Shown: positions 23,295 to 35,252 of the stretch, piece after piece | How positions within the stretch are numbered: the stretch's first letter is position 1 | Layout: each line of letters begins with the position of its first letter | The notes under the pieces: model-generated | Database searches by the model: none | Seen by the model: only the letters and a program-made list of their open reading frames with translations | What the model was told of the DNA's origin: nothing | Position numbers and translations under genes: made by a program | NCBI GenBank assembly: GCA_913776825.1 | Contig: CAJYPV010000010.1 | Span: 170,981-234,980, forward strand | Source: Burkholderiaceae bacterium | Lineage (GTDB): Bacteria > Pseudomonadota > Gammaproteobacteria > Burkholderiales > Burkholderiaceae_C | Reading direction: 5' to 3' | Length of the DNA: 64,000 nucleotides

Positions 23295-26204
23295 ATGCAT
23301 CAACGTTCCAAGATATCCCTGGCTGCCGTTCTGGCCCTGGGCAGCCTCGCTGGCCTGGTTCACGCGCAGGAAGCCGCGCAACCTCAACAAATCGAACGGG
23401 TGGAAATCACCGGTTCGCGCATTCGCCAAATCGACATCGAGACCTCGCAGCCCGTCTTCAAGATGAGCCAAGAGGAAATTCAGAAGAGCGGCCTGGTGAC
23501 GGTCGGCGACATTCTGAATTCCATGTCGTCCGCTGGTTCTCCCGCGTTCTCCAAGGGCTCGGTGCTGACCTCCAACCGTGAACAGGGCGGCCAGTACATC
23601 AACCTGCGCAACCTGGGCGCCCAGCGTCTGCTGGTGCTGGTGAACGGCAAGCGCTGGAGCTCGACCGTCGCCGGTTACACCGACCTGTCGACCGTGCCGT
23701 CGGCCATGATCGACCGCATCGAAGTGCTGAAGGACGGCGCCTCGTCGACCTACGGCTCTGACGCCATCGCCGGCGTGGTCAACATCATCCTGAAGAAGTC
23801 GATGGAAGGCGGCACGTTCAGCGCCTACGTCGGCGAGAACGACAAGGGTGACGGCCGCACCGAAGACTACAGCCTGAGCTACGGCGCCGGTAACGACAAG
23901 GCGTCGCTGATGTTCGGCTTCAGCTACTCGAAGCAAGAGCCGGTGTGGGCGAAGGATCGCACCATCACCGCGACCAGCTTCGGTCCCGCTCACATGAATG
24001 CCGGCTACGGTGCCGCGCCTTGGGGCCGCATCTGCGCCGTGTCGTCGACCGGCGGTTGCGGCGGCCTGCTGGGCAACACCAACGGCCAGATGATCAACCA
24101 CACCGGCGGTCCGCTGGGTGATGGCGTGGGTCAGGCATCGAACGTGATCGGCAACTACCACCCCTACGCGGGCGCGGATGCCGACACCTTCAATTCGTCC
24201 AGCCAGATGATGTTCCAGTCGCCGACGGAACTGAAGACGCTGTTCACGAAGGGCTCGATCGAAGTGACGCCGGATGTGCGCTTCAACTCGACCGCGATGT
24301 ACGCCAAGCGTGACTCCGAGCGCCAGATCGCCGGCTACCCGGTGACCAGCACGACGCAGCTGAAGTACCCCGTCTACATCGACGCCAACAGCTACTTCAA
24401 CCCGGTGCCGGGCACCCAGCTGTACTTCGCACGCCGCACCATCGAAGTGCCGCGCGTGACCGCCAACGCCAACCGCACCCTGCACCTGGATGCCAACCTC
24501 GAAGGTGACGTCACCATCGCTGGCATGCCCTGGACCTGGAGCACCGGCGTCAACTACAGCAACGTGAGCGGCACCACGCTGAGCACCGGCAACCTGAACC
24601 TGCTGAACCTGAAGAAGGCCCTGGGCCCGTCCTTCAAGAACGCGCAGGGCGTGGTGCAGTGCGGTACCGCAGCGGCCCCGATCCCGCTGTCCGAGTGCAC
24701 CCCGTTCGACATCATCGGCGGCCCCTCGGCCTCCACGCCGCAAGCGCTGGCTTACGTGATGTCCACCGGCCAGGGCACCTACGGCTCCACGGTGAAGAGC
24801 TTCACCGCCGACGCGTCGGGTGAAATCTTCAAGCTGCCGGCCGGCAACGTCGGTGTGGCGTTCGGCGTCGAGCGTCGTGAAGTCAACGGCTTTGACCGTC
24901 CGGGTCAGTTCGAGCAGTCCGGCTACTCGACCGACCTGGCCGCCAACACCACGCAAGGCCAGTACACCGTCAAGGAAGCCTACGCCGAGCTGAACATCCC
25001 GATCCTGAAGGGCATGCCGCTGGCGGAAGCGCTGTCGCTGAACCTGGCGAGCCGCTATTCCGATTACAGCAGCTTCGGTGACACCACCAACAGCAAGGCC
25101 AGCTTCGTCTGGAAGCCGATCAAGGACCTGCTGACCCGTGGTACCTACGCTCAGGGCTTCCGCGCCCCGACGCTGGGTGACACCTTCGGTGGCGGTTCGC
25201 AGTCCTACGACAGCTACCTGGACCCGTGCGATTCGTCGTTCGGTGCCGTGGTGGGCAATGCCACCGCGAAGGCGCAGTGCGCTGCCGCTGGCGTGTCGAC
25301 GACCTTCCGTCAGAAGAACCAGGCCGGCAACAACGTGCCGTCGGGCGGCGCCCAGACCCCTTACCCGTTCAACTCGGGCGTGGGCAACGGTTCGCTGACG
25401 CCTGAGAAGGCCACCACCCGGACCCTGGGCCTGGTGTACAGCCCGTCCTACCTGGCCGGTCTGACCGCGTCGCTGGACTGGTACGAAGTCAAGGTCACCA
25501 ACCGCATCGCCGGTGTGAGCGCGGCCTACGTGCTGAACCAGTGCTATGTGGAAGGCGTGCAAAGCTTCTGCAACAGCATCAAGCGTGACTCGACCGGCCA
25601 GATCACCTATCTGGAGCGCGGCAACCAGAACCTGGGCGAGCTGAAGACCTCCGGCTTCGACCTGGGCCTGAACTACCGCTTCCCGGCGACCCGTTTCGGT
25701 CAGTTCTCCTTCCGCAGCGAAACCAGCTACGTCGACAGCTTCAAGATCAAGAGCACGCCGACGGCCAACTGGGCCAACTACACCGGCGAGTGGAGCTACA
25801 ACCGCATCAAGTCCAACATGGCGGTGGACTGGCGTCTGGGCGCCTGGAGCGCGACCTGGTCGGCACGTTACTTCAGCGGCATCCGTGACCGCTGCTGGAA
25901 CAACGGCCAAGCCGCTGGCGCCACGGCCGTCGAGTGCAGCAACCCGACCGGCAGCACCGCGACCGTGGGCACCGGCCTGGGCTACAACCAGCTGGGCTCG
26001 CTCGTCTATCACGACGTGAGCGTGGGCTTCAAGACGCCTTGGAAGGGTCAGATCCTGGTTGGCGCGAACAACGTGTTCGACAAGCAGCCTCGCGTGACCT
26101 ACCTGGCCAGCAGCACCTACGGCGGTACGTCGTCGGCGTCGTCGGTGGATCCGGATCTGCCGATCGACCGCTTCATGTGGGTGCGCTATAACCAATCGTT
26201 CTGA
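23295..26204 (+). CDS. TonB-dependent outer-membrane receptor 3
   Basis: 969 residues from the ATG at 23295, chosen because GGAGA lies 6 bases upstream and it begins a clean signal peptide (24 residues, ending LVHA|Q); the frame is open for 57 further codons upstream. The TonB-box region is IERVEITGSRI. The plug (about 45-160) has LRNLGAQRLLVLVNGKRW and RIEVLKDGASSTYGSDAIAGVVNIIL. The barrel ends RYNQSF with the terminal Phe. The gene uses a markedly restricted codon set (for example CTG, GGC, AAC, ACC), suggesting high expression. It is a paralogue of receptor 2, with which it is divergently arranged. Confidence 0.95.
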   Translation: MHQRSKISLAAVLALGSLAGLVHAQEAAQPQQIERVEITGSRIRQIDIETSQPVFKMSQEEIQKSGLVTVGDILNSMSSAGSPAFSKGSVLTSNREQGGQYINLRNLGAQRLLVLVNGKRWSSTVAGYTDLSTVPSAMIDRIEVLKDGASSTYGSDAIAGVVNIILKKSMEGGTFSAYVGENDKGDGRTEDYSLSYGAGNDKASLMFGFSYSKQEPVWAKDRTITATSFGPAHMNAGYGAAPWGRICAVSSTGGCGGLLGNTNGQMINHTGGPLGDGVGQASNVIGNYHPYAGADADTFNSSSQMMFQSPTELKTLFTKGSIEVTPDVRFNSTAMYAKRDSERQIAGYPVTSTTQLKYPVYIDANSYFNPVPGTQLYFARRTIEVPRVTANANRTLHLDANLEGDVTIAGMPWTWSTGVNYSNVSGTTLSTGNLNLLNLKKALGPSFKNAQGVVQCGTAAAPIPLSECTPFDIIGGPSASTPQALAYVMSTGQGTYGSTVKSFTADASGEIFKLPAGNVGVAFGVERREVNGFDRPGQFEQSGYSTDLAANTTQGQYTVKEAYAELNIPILKGMPLAEALSLNLASRYSDYSSFGDTTNSKASFVWKPIKDLLTRGTYAQGFRAPTLGDTFGGGSQSYDSYLDPCDSSFGAVVGNATAKAQCAAAGVSTTFRQKNQAGNNVPSGGAQTPYPFNSGVGNGSLTPEKATTRTLGLVYSPSYLAGLTASLDWYEVKVTNRIAGVSAAYVLNQCYVEGVQSFCNSIKRDSTGQITYLERGNQNLGELKTSGFDLGLNYRFPATRFGQFSFRSETSYVDSFKIKSTPTANWANYTGEWSYNRIKSNMAVDWRLGAWSATWSARYFSGIRDRCWNNGQAAGATAVECSNPTGSTATVGTGLGYNQLGSLVYHDVSVGFKTPWKGQILVGANNVFDKQPRVTYLASSTYGGTSSASSVDPDLPIDRFMWVRYNQSF

Positions 26205-26277
26205 TCGCGCGGATCGACCGGCTCATGCCGGTCGCCTGATCCCGAGGGCTTCGGCCCTCGGCGCAAGACCAGCACGC

Positions 26278-26316
26278 AAAAACCGCCTGTCCGGCTCGCC
26301 GGCAGGCGGTTTTTTC
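26278..26316 (+). terminator. Rho-independent terminator of TonB-receptor gene 3
   Basis: AAAAACCGCCTG pairs with CAGGCGGTTTTT around an internal CCGGctcgCCGG, ending in a T-run at 26310-26315. It is 73 bases after the stop. A second hairpin, CCGAGGGC-ttc-GGCCCTCGG, precedes it at about 26242-26261. Confidence 0.92.
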
Positions 26317-26405
26317 ATGGTCGAAGGGAAGACGAATCTCAGACGGACTCGTGGTGTTGGCCCACCGCCCCGGCTCCCGCACAGGATCGCCGATGCATCC
26401 GCATG

Positions 26406-26423
26406 GATGCGCGAAAGCGCATC
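26406..26423. other. Perfect GAAA-tetraloop hairpin in the gap before ruvB
   Basis: GATGCGC-GAAA-GCGCATC, with a partly overlapping GCATCC/GGATGC pair just before it (26395-26410). The 189-base gap (26316-26504) holds no gene. It could be an RNA 3'-end structure for ruvB, which ends at 26505 on the minus strand. Confidence 0.5.
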
Positions 26424-26504
26424 ACGCCGCAGGCCTCGCAGCCGTGGAGCGACATCTGAGCCGCGCCGCAGCGCTGCGCGGCACGAAGGCGAGCGGCCCG
26501 GGCG

Positions 26505-27566
26505 CTACTCGTCGAACAACTGCCCCGCCTGCTTCGGCGGCGCCACACCCAGATGCCGATAAGCGGCGAGTGTGGCGATGCGGCCCCGCGGCGTGCGCTG
26601 CAGGAAGCCTTGCTGGATCAGGTAGGGCTCGATGACGTCCTCGATGGTGCCCGGCTCCTCGCCGATCGCCGCAGCGACGTTGTCCAGGCCCACCGGGCCG
26701 CCGTCGAAGCGGTGCACCACGGCTTCGAGCAGCTTGCGGTCCATCAGGTCGAAGCCCTGGGGATCGACATCCAGCATCGCCAGCGCCTTCTCGGCGATCT
26801 GGCGGGTGATGGTGCCGTCGCCCTTGACCTCCGCATAGTCGCGCACGCGGCGCAGCAGCCGGTTGGCGATGCGGGGCGTGCCGCGTGAGCGGCGGGCGAC
26901 TTCCATCGCGCCCTCGGCCTCGATCGGGGCCTGCAGCAAGGACGCGGAGCGGGTCACGATGCGCTGCAGCTCCGGCGCGGTGTAGAACTCCAGTCGGGCG
27001 ACGATGCCGAAGCGGTCGCGCAACGGATTGGTCAGCATGCCGGCGCGCGTCGTGGCGCCGACCAGCGTGAAGGGCTGCAGGTCGAGCTTGATCGAGCGCG
27101 CGGCGGGGCCCTCGCCGATCATGATGTCGATCTGATAGTCCTCCAGCGCGGGATAGAGGATTTCCTCGACGACGGGCGACAGACGATGGATTTCGTCGAT
27201 GAACAGCACGTCGTTGCGTTCGAGGTTGGTCAGGATCGCGGCCAGGTCCTTGGGCTTCTCGAGCACTGGACCGCTGGTCTGGCGCAGGTTCACGCCGAGC
27301 TCGGCGGCCACGATGTGGCTGAGCGTCGTCTTGCCGAGTCCGGGCGGGCCGAACAGCAGCACATGGTCGAGCGCTTCGCCGCGCTTGCGGGCGGCGCTGA
27401 TGAAGATTTCCAGCTGTTCACGGGCCTTGGCCTGGCCGACGTATTCGTCCAGCAGCTTGGGACGCAGGGCGCGCTCGATCGCGTCCTCGTTGGGCGACGA
27501 GGGATGGGCGCTGATCAGGCGGGCCTGCTGCGGCACTGGGGTGAAGTCGTCGGTCTGGATGCTCAT
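26505..27566 (-). CDS. ruvB: Holliday-junction branch-migration ATPase RuvB
   Basis: 353 residues. AAA+ motor of the RuvAB complex that drives Holliday-junction branch migration. Walker A is GPPGLGKT (73-80), Walker B LFIDEIH (121-127), sensor 1 GATTRAGM about 171-178, and the C-terminal winged helix ends with the typical [22 protein letters not shown]. Length is normal for the family. It follows ruvA by 34 bases on the same strand, the usual ruvA-ruvB operon; ruvC is not in the window. Confidence 0.98.
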   Translation of the reverse strand: MSIQTDDFTPVPQQARLISAHPSSPNEDAIERALRPKLLDEYVGQAKAREQLEIFISAARKRGEALDHVLLFGPPGLGKTTLSHIVAAELGVNLRQTSGPVLEKPKDLAAILTNLERNDVLFIDEIHRLSPVVEEILYPALEDYQIDIMIGEGPAARSIKLDLQPFTLVGATTRAGMLTNPLRDRFGIVARLEFYTAPELQRIVTRSASLLQAPIEAEGAMEVARRSRGTPRIANRLLRRVRDYAEVKGDGTITRQIAEKALAMLDVDPQGFDLMDRKLLEAVVHRFDGGPVGLDNVAAAIGEEPGTIEDVIEPYLIQQGFLQRTPRGRIATLAAYRHLGVAPPKQAGQLFDE

Positions 27567-27600
27567 GGCGGGGGCGATTGTGCGGGGCGACGCCGCTTGA

Positions 27601-28170
27601 TCATGACAGGTGCTTCATCGCGAGCTTGATGCCTTCGCTCACGCCGATGTCGGCCGGAAGGGATTTCAGCGCCGCGCCGGCTTCCTTCTCGCTGTAGCCC
27701 AGGGCGACCAGGGCCTGGAGGATGTCGGCCTGCGCGTCGTTGGCCACCGACACCGGCAACGACAGGTCCGGGCTGAGCTTGCCTTTGAGTTCCAGCAGCA
27801 GGCGCTCGGCGGTCTTCTTGCCGATGCCCGGCACCTTGACGAGTCGGCCGGCCTCCTGGCGGGAGATGGCTTGGGCGAGGTCGCCGACGGACATGCCTGA
27901 GAGCAGCGACAGCGCCATCTTCGGTCCGACGCCGCTGATCTTGATCAGCAGGCGGAAGGTGTTGCGTTCTTCCGGCGTCAGAAAACCGAACAGCACATGG
28001 GCGTCTTCGCGGATGCTGAGGTGGGTCAGCAGCGTGGCGCGCTCGCCCAGACCGGGCAGATTGAAGAAGGTGCTCATCGGCACATCGACTTCATAGCCGA
28101 CGCCTTGCACATCGATGAGAACCTGCGGGGGCGATTTTTCCGCGATGACGCCGGTGAGTCTGCCGATCAT
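27601..28170 (-). CDS. ruvA: Holliday-junction DNA-binding protein RuvA
   Basis: 189 residues. The N-terminal OB fold is typical ([31 protein letters not shown], in part). Two helix-hairpin-helix motifs are [15 protein letters not shown] and [17 protein letters not shown]. The C-terminal domain III, which contacts RuvB, is [19 protein letters not shown]. RuvA tetramers hold the junction open for RuvB. Length is normal. Confidence 0.98.
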   Translation of the reverse strand: MIGRLTGVIAEKSPPQVLIDVQGVGYEVDVPMSTFFNLPGLGERATLLTHLSIREDAHVLFGFLTPEERNTFRLLIKISGVGPKMALSLLSGMSVGDLAQAISRQEAGRLVKVPGIGKKTAERLLLELKGKLSPDLSLPVSVANDAQADILQALVALGYSEKEAGAALKSLPADIGVSEGIKLAMKHLS

Positions 28171-28342
28171 GGAACCGGATTATCGCGGCGCCGTGGGCGC
28201 CTCATCGCTCGCTCAAGCCGTCACGACGATCGGATTGATCACCGGCGCGCAGGACGCGACAAGTCAGGCAGGAGCCCAGCAAGAAAACCAGAGCGCCCCG
28301 CGCGACAGGTCAAGCGGAGCGCAAGGCGCGACAAGTCAAGCA

Positions 28343-28406
28343 GAGCCCATGGTCCGGCTCCGCCGGACCATCGGGCTCGCCCCCTTGAGGGGGCCGCCGC
28401 AGGCGG
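28343..28406. repeat. Three-hairpin palindromic element (REP-like) between ruvA and the NarL-type gene
   Basis: Hairpin 1 is a 16-bp stem: GAGCCC plus ATGGTCCGGC, loop TCC, with one bulged base (28343-28378). Hairpin 2 is CCCCC-ttga-GGGGG (28380-28393). Hairpin 3 is CCGCC-gca-GGCGG (28394-28406), followed by a G-run. Just upstream, three imperfect copies of GCGCGACAAGTCAAGCAGAGC occur at about 28253-28348. From memory, similar composites are dispersed in Comamonadaceae/Burkholderiales intergenic regions. No gene is seen in 28171-28418. Confidence 0.75.
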
Positions 28407-28418
28407 TAGGGGGGGAGC

Positions 28419-29072
28419 TCAATTCCTTCCAAAGAGGCCCAGGCGTTGCGCCTCGAGGGCCGCTTCGGCGCGCGAGCTCACGTTGAGCTTGCGGTAGATC
28501 TGCTTCACATAGTCGGCGATGGTGTGGCGCGACAGGCCCAATTGCACGCCGATCTCCGGCAGGGTGAAGCCCTTGGCCACGCGCAGCAGCACCTCGGTTT
28601 CGCGGTCGGTCAGCGAGACCTCGTGCAGCACGGCGGCAGCCTGGGGACGGCGTTGCGAGGTGAAGTAGGCGATGACCTTGCGGGCGATCGACGGCGACAG
28701 CGGCGGTTCGCCCTGGCTGATCCGCTGCAGTTGCTCGACCAGCAGCTCGCGCGACTGTTCCTTCAGCAGATAACCGAACGCGCCGGCCTGCAGCGCGGGG
28801 AAGAGATGTTCATCGTCGTCATGGATGGTGACGATGACCGACTGCACTTCCGGCTGCTTCTCGCGCAGCGCGCTGATCACATCCACGCCGGAGCCGTCGG
28901 GCAGGCCCAGATCCAGCAGCGCCAGCGTGAAGCGCTGGCTGTTGACCTGCTGCAGCGCATCCTGCACCCGCGAGCACTCGGTGACCACCGCATTGGTGAA
29001 CACCTGTTTGATCAGGACCTTCAACCAGGCGCGGATTTCGGGAATGTCTTCAAGCAGCAGGATATGGTTCAT
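28419..29072 (-). CDS. NarL/FixJ-family response regulator
   Basis: 217 residues from the ATG at 29072, which begins the receiver (NHILLLEDI); an in-frame ATG at 29123 would add 17 unrelated residues. Phosphoacceptor D54 (LLDLGLPDG), K about 106 (YLLKEQS). The LuxR-type helix-turn-helix (about 148-205) reads LTDRETEVLLRVAKGFTLPE and HTIADYVKQIYRKL. The kinase gene lies upstream on the same strand, separated by 286 bases without an ORF. That gap contains a GGCACGAC/GTCGTGCC hairpin at 29234-29260, so the regulator may also have its own promoter. Confidence 0.93.
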   Translation of the reverse strand: MNHILLLEDIPEIRAWLKVLIKQVFTNAVVTECSRVQDALQQVNSQRFTLALLDLGLPDGSGVDVISALREKQPEVQSVIVTIHDDDEHLFPALQAGAFGYLLKEQSRELLVEQLQRISQGEPPLSPSIARKVIAYFTSQRRPQAAAVLHEVSLTDRETEVLLRVAKGFTLPEIGVQLGLSRHTIADYVKQIYRKLNVSSRAEAALEAQRLGLFGRN

Positions 29073-29358
29073 ACGAGGAATTCTTGCGCAAATAGCGGAG
29101 GGGCGGCGGTTCTTCGCGCCCAATGCAACAGTAGGGCCTAAACCGTCGACTGCCTATCCCGATCTGTGCAGGCGCGGCGCGGATGCGCAATGCATCACGC
29201 CAGCGAGACACTTCGGCGCGTCGCCGTCTCCGGGGCACGACGACATTTGCCTGTCGTGCCGCTCATGGGCGACGTCCGGATCGGGCCGAACCGCATCGCG
29301 GTGTCGACGGGGCGAGGGTTGACGGGTCACGCTCCGGCCGACTCGACCGGACCGGCGC

Positions 29359-30846
29359 TCACAACGGAATCGTCAGCCGGATCACCGTGCCCCAGCCCGG
29401 ACCGGACTCGACCAGGCATTGCCCGTGCATCTGCTTGGCGCGGGATTTCATGCTGGCCATGCCATGTCCCTTGTCCAGGCGACCCTCCAGCTCCAGCGGA
29501 ATGCCCTGGCCGTTGTCCTGAATCACGACCGAGAAATACCCGTCCTGCGCCGAGCACGCCACCACGCAATGGGTCGCGCCCGAGTGCTTGATGATGTTGC
29601 TGACGGCCTCCCGCAGGATGCGGGTGGTCTGCACATACGCGCGAGCGGGGAAGGTGTGTTCGATGTCCTCGGCGGGCGACTTCCATTCCGCCAGGATGTT
29701 GGCCTGCGCCAGTCGCGACACCACCTCCGCCCGCCAGTCGCCGAGCGCGTCCAGCAACTGCACCGGCTTGCCCGTCAGGCCGCGCACCGACAGCCGCATC
29801 TCTTCCAGCGCTTCCCGCGCCAGTGTCGAGATGCGGTCGGATTCGCTCGTGTGGACAATGGTCAGCAGCTTGGCACCCAGGTCGTCATGCAGATCGGCGG
29901 CGATGCGCTTGCGCTCGCGTTCGGTGACCTGCTCCAGCTTGGCCTCGGCGACCTGATCGAAATGGCGCTCCAGTTCGGCGATGCGCTCCTGCAGCCGGAG
30001 CTCGCCTTGCAGCACCTGCAGTTCCGCCTGGGTCAGCGCGCGGGCGAAGCTGCGCACCCGCTGCAGGCCCAGGCCGATCAGCGCCAGCGGCGCGAGCCAG
30101 AACGCCAGCCCGCTGTGCGGCCAGACGCACGCGGTGATCACCGCCAGCGCGCCGAGGGCCATCAGGCTGCAGCTGAGCATGAAATCGGCTCGCGGATAAC
30201 GCTCTTCCAGCGTCGGCAGGAACATGTCCTGCCACAGATGCCAGATATGCCAGGCCATCGCTCCCAGCAGTTGCGCGCTCAACCACCACAGCACGACCGT
30301 GGCGAGGGTCGACGCCGGCACCGGCAGCAGCAAGGCGAAGGGCAACACGATGGCCTGCAGCAGCAGGGCGCGGTGCAGCCGTCGATCGCGACGACGCAGG
30401 CGTCGCAGGAGATAGTGTCCGGCGCACCACAGCAGCCAGGGCGCCAGGATGACCGACACGCTGATCGGCCACGGCGTGGCGGGCGCCACGCCGGCCAGCA
30501 TCACCCAGCCCGGCATCAGCGCGATCAACCAGGCCAGATGCCGCTGAGCGCGGCGCTGCCAGATCAGCAGGCTCAAGGCCACCGCCAGCACCAGCAACAT
30601 CGCATTCAGACCGAAGGCGACGGTGGCGTTCAGCTCCGGCCAGCCTGGGCTGAGCGCCGCGCCCGCTGCGGGCGCGCTGAACGAGACCGATGGCAGCGTC
30701 TGCGCCCTCAGCGAGCCGCTGGCGCCGAGCGCGGCGATCGCCCAGCCGCCCCAGGCGCTCCAGTCGCTCACGCGGCGGGGCGATGCCGGCTGAATCGAGT
30801 CCCTCTGGCCGCCGTGCGGCTGTTGTTGTTCTGCGGTCCGGTGCAT
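29359..30846 (-). CDS. NarX/DegS-type sensor histidine kinase with multi-helix membrane domain
   Basis: 495 residues from the ATG at 30846; the frame is open for 80 codons further, but these would run antisense through phoH. About six to eight membrane helices occupy 75-265. A coiled coil (270-310) leads to the HisKA_3 motif ERKRIAADLHDDLGAKLL with phosphoacceptor H320. The ATPase domain has N417 (EAVSNIIKHSGA) and DNGQGIP, ending GWGTVIRLTIPL. It is the partner of the NarL-type regulator. It is divergent from phoH with only about 90 bases between starts, so the promoters must overlap. Confidence 0.92.
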   Translation of the reverse strand: MHRTAEQQQPHGGQRDSIQPASPRRVSDWSAWGGWAIAALGASGSLRAQTLPSVSFSAPAAGAALSPGWPELNATVAFGLNAMLLVLAVALSLLIWQRRAQRHLAWLIALMPGWVMLAGVAPATPWPISVSVILAPWLLWCAGHYLLRRLRRRDRRLHRALLLQAIVLPFALLLPVPASTLATVVLWWLSAQLLGAMAWHIWHLWQDMFLPTLEERYPRADFMLSCSLMALGALAVITACVWPHSGLAFWLAPLALIGLGLQRVRSFARALTQAELQVLQGELRLQERIAELERHFDQVAEAKLEQVTERERKRIAADLHDDLGAKLLTIVHTSESDRISTLAREALEEMRLSVRGLTGKPVQLLDALGDWRAEVVSRLAQANILAEWKSPAEDIEHTFPARAYVQTTRILREAVSNIIKHSGATHCVVACSAQDGYFSVVIQDNGQGIPLELEGRLDKGHGMASMKSRAKQMHGQCLVESGPGWGTVIRLTIPL

Positions 30847-30937
30847 GAGCGCGATTGTGCAGGTCGCCAAGCGCGACGTCCCGTCCGCGCGCGACAATAG
30901 CCCCCTCAACCCCCCTGAATACGGAGACAGTGCCGTC

Positions 30938-32547
<1,610 letters not shown>

Positions 32548-32548
<1 letters not shown>

Positions 32549-32994
32549 TGTCTCTGCCCGATCTCACCCTGTCGTTGCAGTTCGCCGATCCGCGGCACAA
32601 GGCCTTGCTGCCGCGTCACAAGGTGATGCGCTGGATGCGCGCTGCGCTGGAGCTGCCGGGCGAAATCACCGTCCGCATCGTGGATGCGGAGGAAGGTCGC
32701 CATCTCAACAACGACTTCCGCAAGAAGGATTACGCGACCAATGTGCTGACCTTCGACTACAGCCATGAGCCGGTCGTCGCCGCCGATCTGGTCATCTGTG
32801 CGGAAGTGGTCGAGCGCGAAGCGCGCGAGATGGGCCTGGACCTGGTGGCGCACTATGCCCACATGCTGATCCACGGCACCCTGCATGCGCAGGGCTATGA
32901 CCACGAAGAAGACGATGAGGCCGCCGCGATGGAAGCGCGTGAGAGCGACATCATGCGCCAGCTCGGCTTCGCGGACCCGTACCAGCGGCATTGA
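32548..32994 (+). CDS. ybeY: Endoribonuclease YbeY (16S rRNA maturation/ribosome quality control)
   Basis: 148 residues. The zinc site is H109, H113 and H119 in [11 protein letters not shown], followed by the acidic [13 protein letters not shown] stretch typical of the family. Other conserved blocks are [27 protein letters not shown] (in part). It starts inside the phoH stop codon (TGATG), so the two are translationally coupled, the common phoH-ybeY pair. YbeY is a single-strand RNase for 16S 3'-end processing. Confidence 0.97.
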
Positions 32995-33058
32995 GCGCGC
33001 GTCGCGGGGCGCCCTCGGCAGTGAGGGCGACCGCGACGGCTGAACGCCGCGAGGCCGG

Positions 33059-34147
33059 CTACTGATGCGTGCTCAGATAGCGCTTGCGCCAGAAGAAGCC
33101 GCCCAGCCCGATGGCGATCAGCACCATCAAGGCCACCGCGATCCAGAAGCCGGTGGCCAGATGGATCAGCGGCAACGCATCGAAATTCATGCCGAAGATG
33201 CCGGTGATCAGGTTCAGCGGCAGGAAGATCGCGGTCAGCACCGTGAGGGTGCGCATGATGTTGTTGGTGCGCTCGCCGGTCAGCGAGAAATGCATCTGCA
33301 CGACGCTTTCCGCCGACGACTCCAGGCGCCGCACATGCGTCAGCACCCGCTCGATGTGTTCCAGCACATCGCGTGAGCGCACCCGCAGCAGTTCGCGCTC
33401 GCGTTCGGCATGGTCGTCGCCGACAGGCCACTCGCCCAGCGCGTCGATCCATTCTTGCACCGCGCTGCGCTGGTCTTCGCAGGTGTCCTCCAGCCGCGAC
33501 AGCGCATCCCGCGCCACCAGCACCACCGGCCAGTCACGGAACTGGCTGTGTCGATCCAGCAGCAATTGCTGCAGCGTGGTCAGTTGCCGGGTCAGCAGCC
33601 GGCGCAGGTCCAGGTAGCTGTCGACCATGTGGTTGACCATGCGCAGCATCAGCTCCGCGGGACTGGTCGGCAGCCGCGCGCTGCCGCGCAGGTCGCGGCC
33701 CTCTTGCTGGGCGCCGAGCTTGGTGGCGAAGTAGTCCCGCAAGGTGCATTCGCCGGGATGCACCGTGATCAACACCCGGTCGAAGACCGCGAAGCCGACC
33801 GGGCTGGTGTCGATGGCCTTGAGCGCGCGGTCGACCGCCGCGACCGTGCGCGGCTCGTCATCCGACGGCATCGTGCCCGGCAGCGCGGCCAGTCGCCGAA
33901 ACACCATCAGGTCATAGAGGCTGGTGTAGTCGAAGTGCGACGGCAGCTGCTGGTTCATCAGATCCGACACATGCAGATCCAGCAACTGCGCGCCGGTCCA
34001 GCGCTGCAGTCGCTGCTGCAGCGTGCCGAGGTGCAGCTCGAATTCGCGACGGGGCAGACCGATCCAGAGGAAGCCGTCGTCCGGCATCGATTCCGGCAGT
34101 TCGGCGAGCTCCTGATAGACGCTCTCGCTCAGATGAAAGATCCGCAT
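33059..34147 (-). CDS. CorA-family divalent-cation transporter (ZntB-like)
   Basis: 362 residues from the ATG at 34147 (MRIFHLSES, the usual start of relatives). A GTG at 34165 overlaps the hemB stop by 4 bases and is an alternative. The long cytosolic funnel domain (1-295) is followed by two C-terminal helices with the GMNFD pore motif (GMN at the end of helix 1), which is diagnostic. Relatives move Mg2+, Co2+ or Zn2+. It ends convergently with ybeY, about 65 bases apart. Confidence 0.93.
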   Translation of the reverse strand: MRIFHLSESVYQELAELPESMPDDGFLWIGLPRREFELHLGTLQQRLQRWTGAQLLDLHVSDLMNQQLPSHFDYTSLYDLMVFRRLAALPGTMPSDDEPRTVAAVDRALKAIDTSPVGFAVFDRVLITVHPGECTLRDYFATKLGAQQEGRDLRGSARLPTSPAELMLRMVNHMVDSYLDLRRLLTRQLTTLQQLLLDRHSQFRDWPVVLVARDALSRLEDTCEDQRSAVQEWIDALGEWPVGDDHAERERELLRVRSRDVLEHIERVLTHVRRLESSAESVVQMHFSLTGERTNNIMRTLTVLTAIFLPLNLITGIFGMNFDALPLIHLATGFWIAVALMVLIAIGLGGFFWRKRYLSTHQ

Positions 34148-34161
34148 CGGCCGACCTGGGC

Positions 34162-35172
<1,011 letters not shown>

Positions 35173-35252
35173 TCACATATTCCGAGAAATGCCACCGAAT
35201 TGAGGGGGGCTGTACGGCAAATGAGCTGTGGATCGAAATTCGGCAGATCTGT

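Noticed and set aside
23259..26195. 978-codon minus-strand ORF
   Set aside because: Antisense shadow of TonB-receptor 3, where strong codon bias leaves the complementary frame open.
28253..28350. CRISPR-like array
   Set aside because: Only three imperfect, nearly contiguous repeats without uniform spacers and without cas genes.
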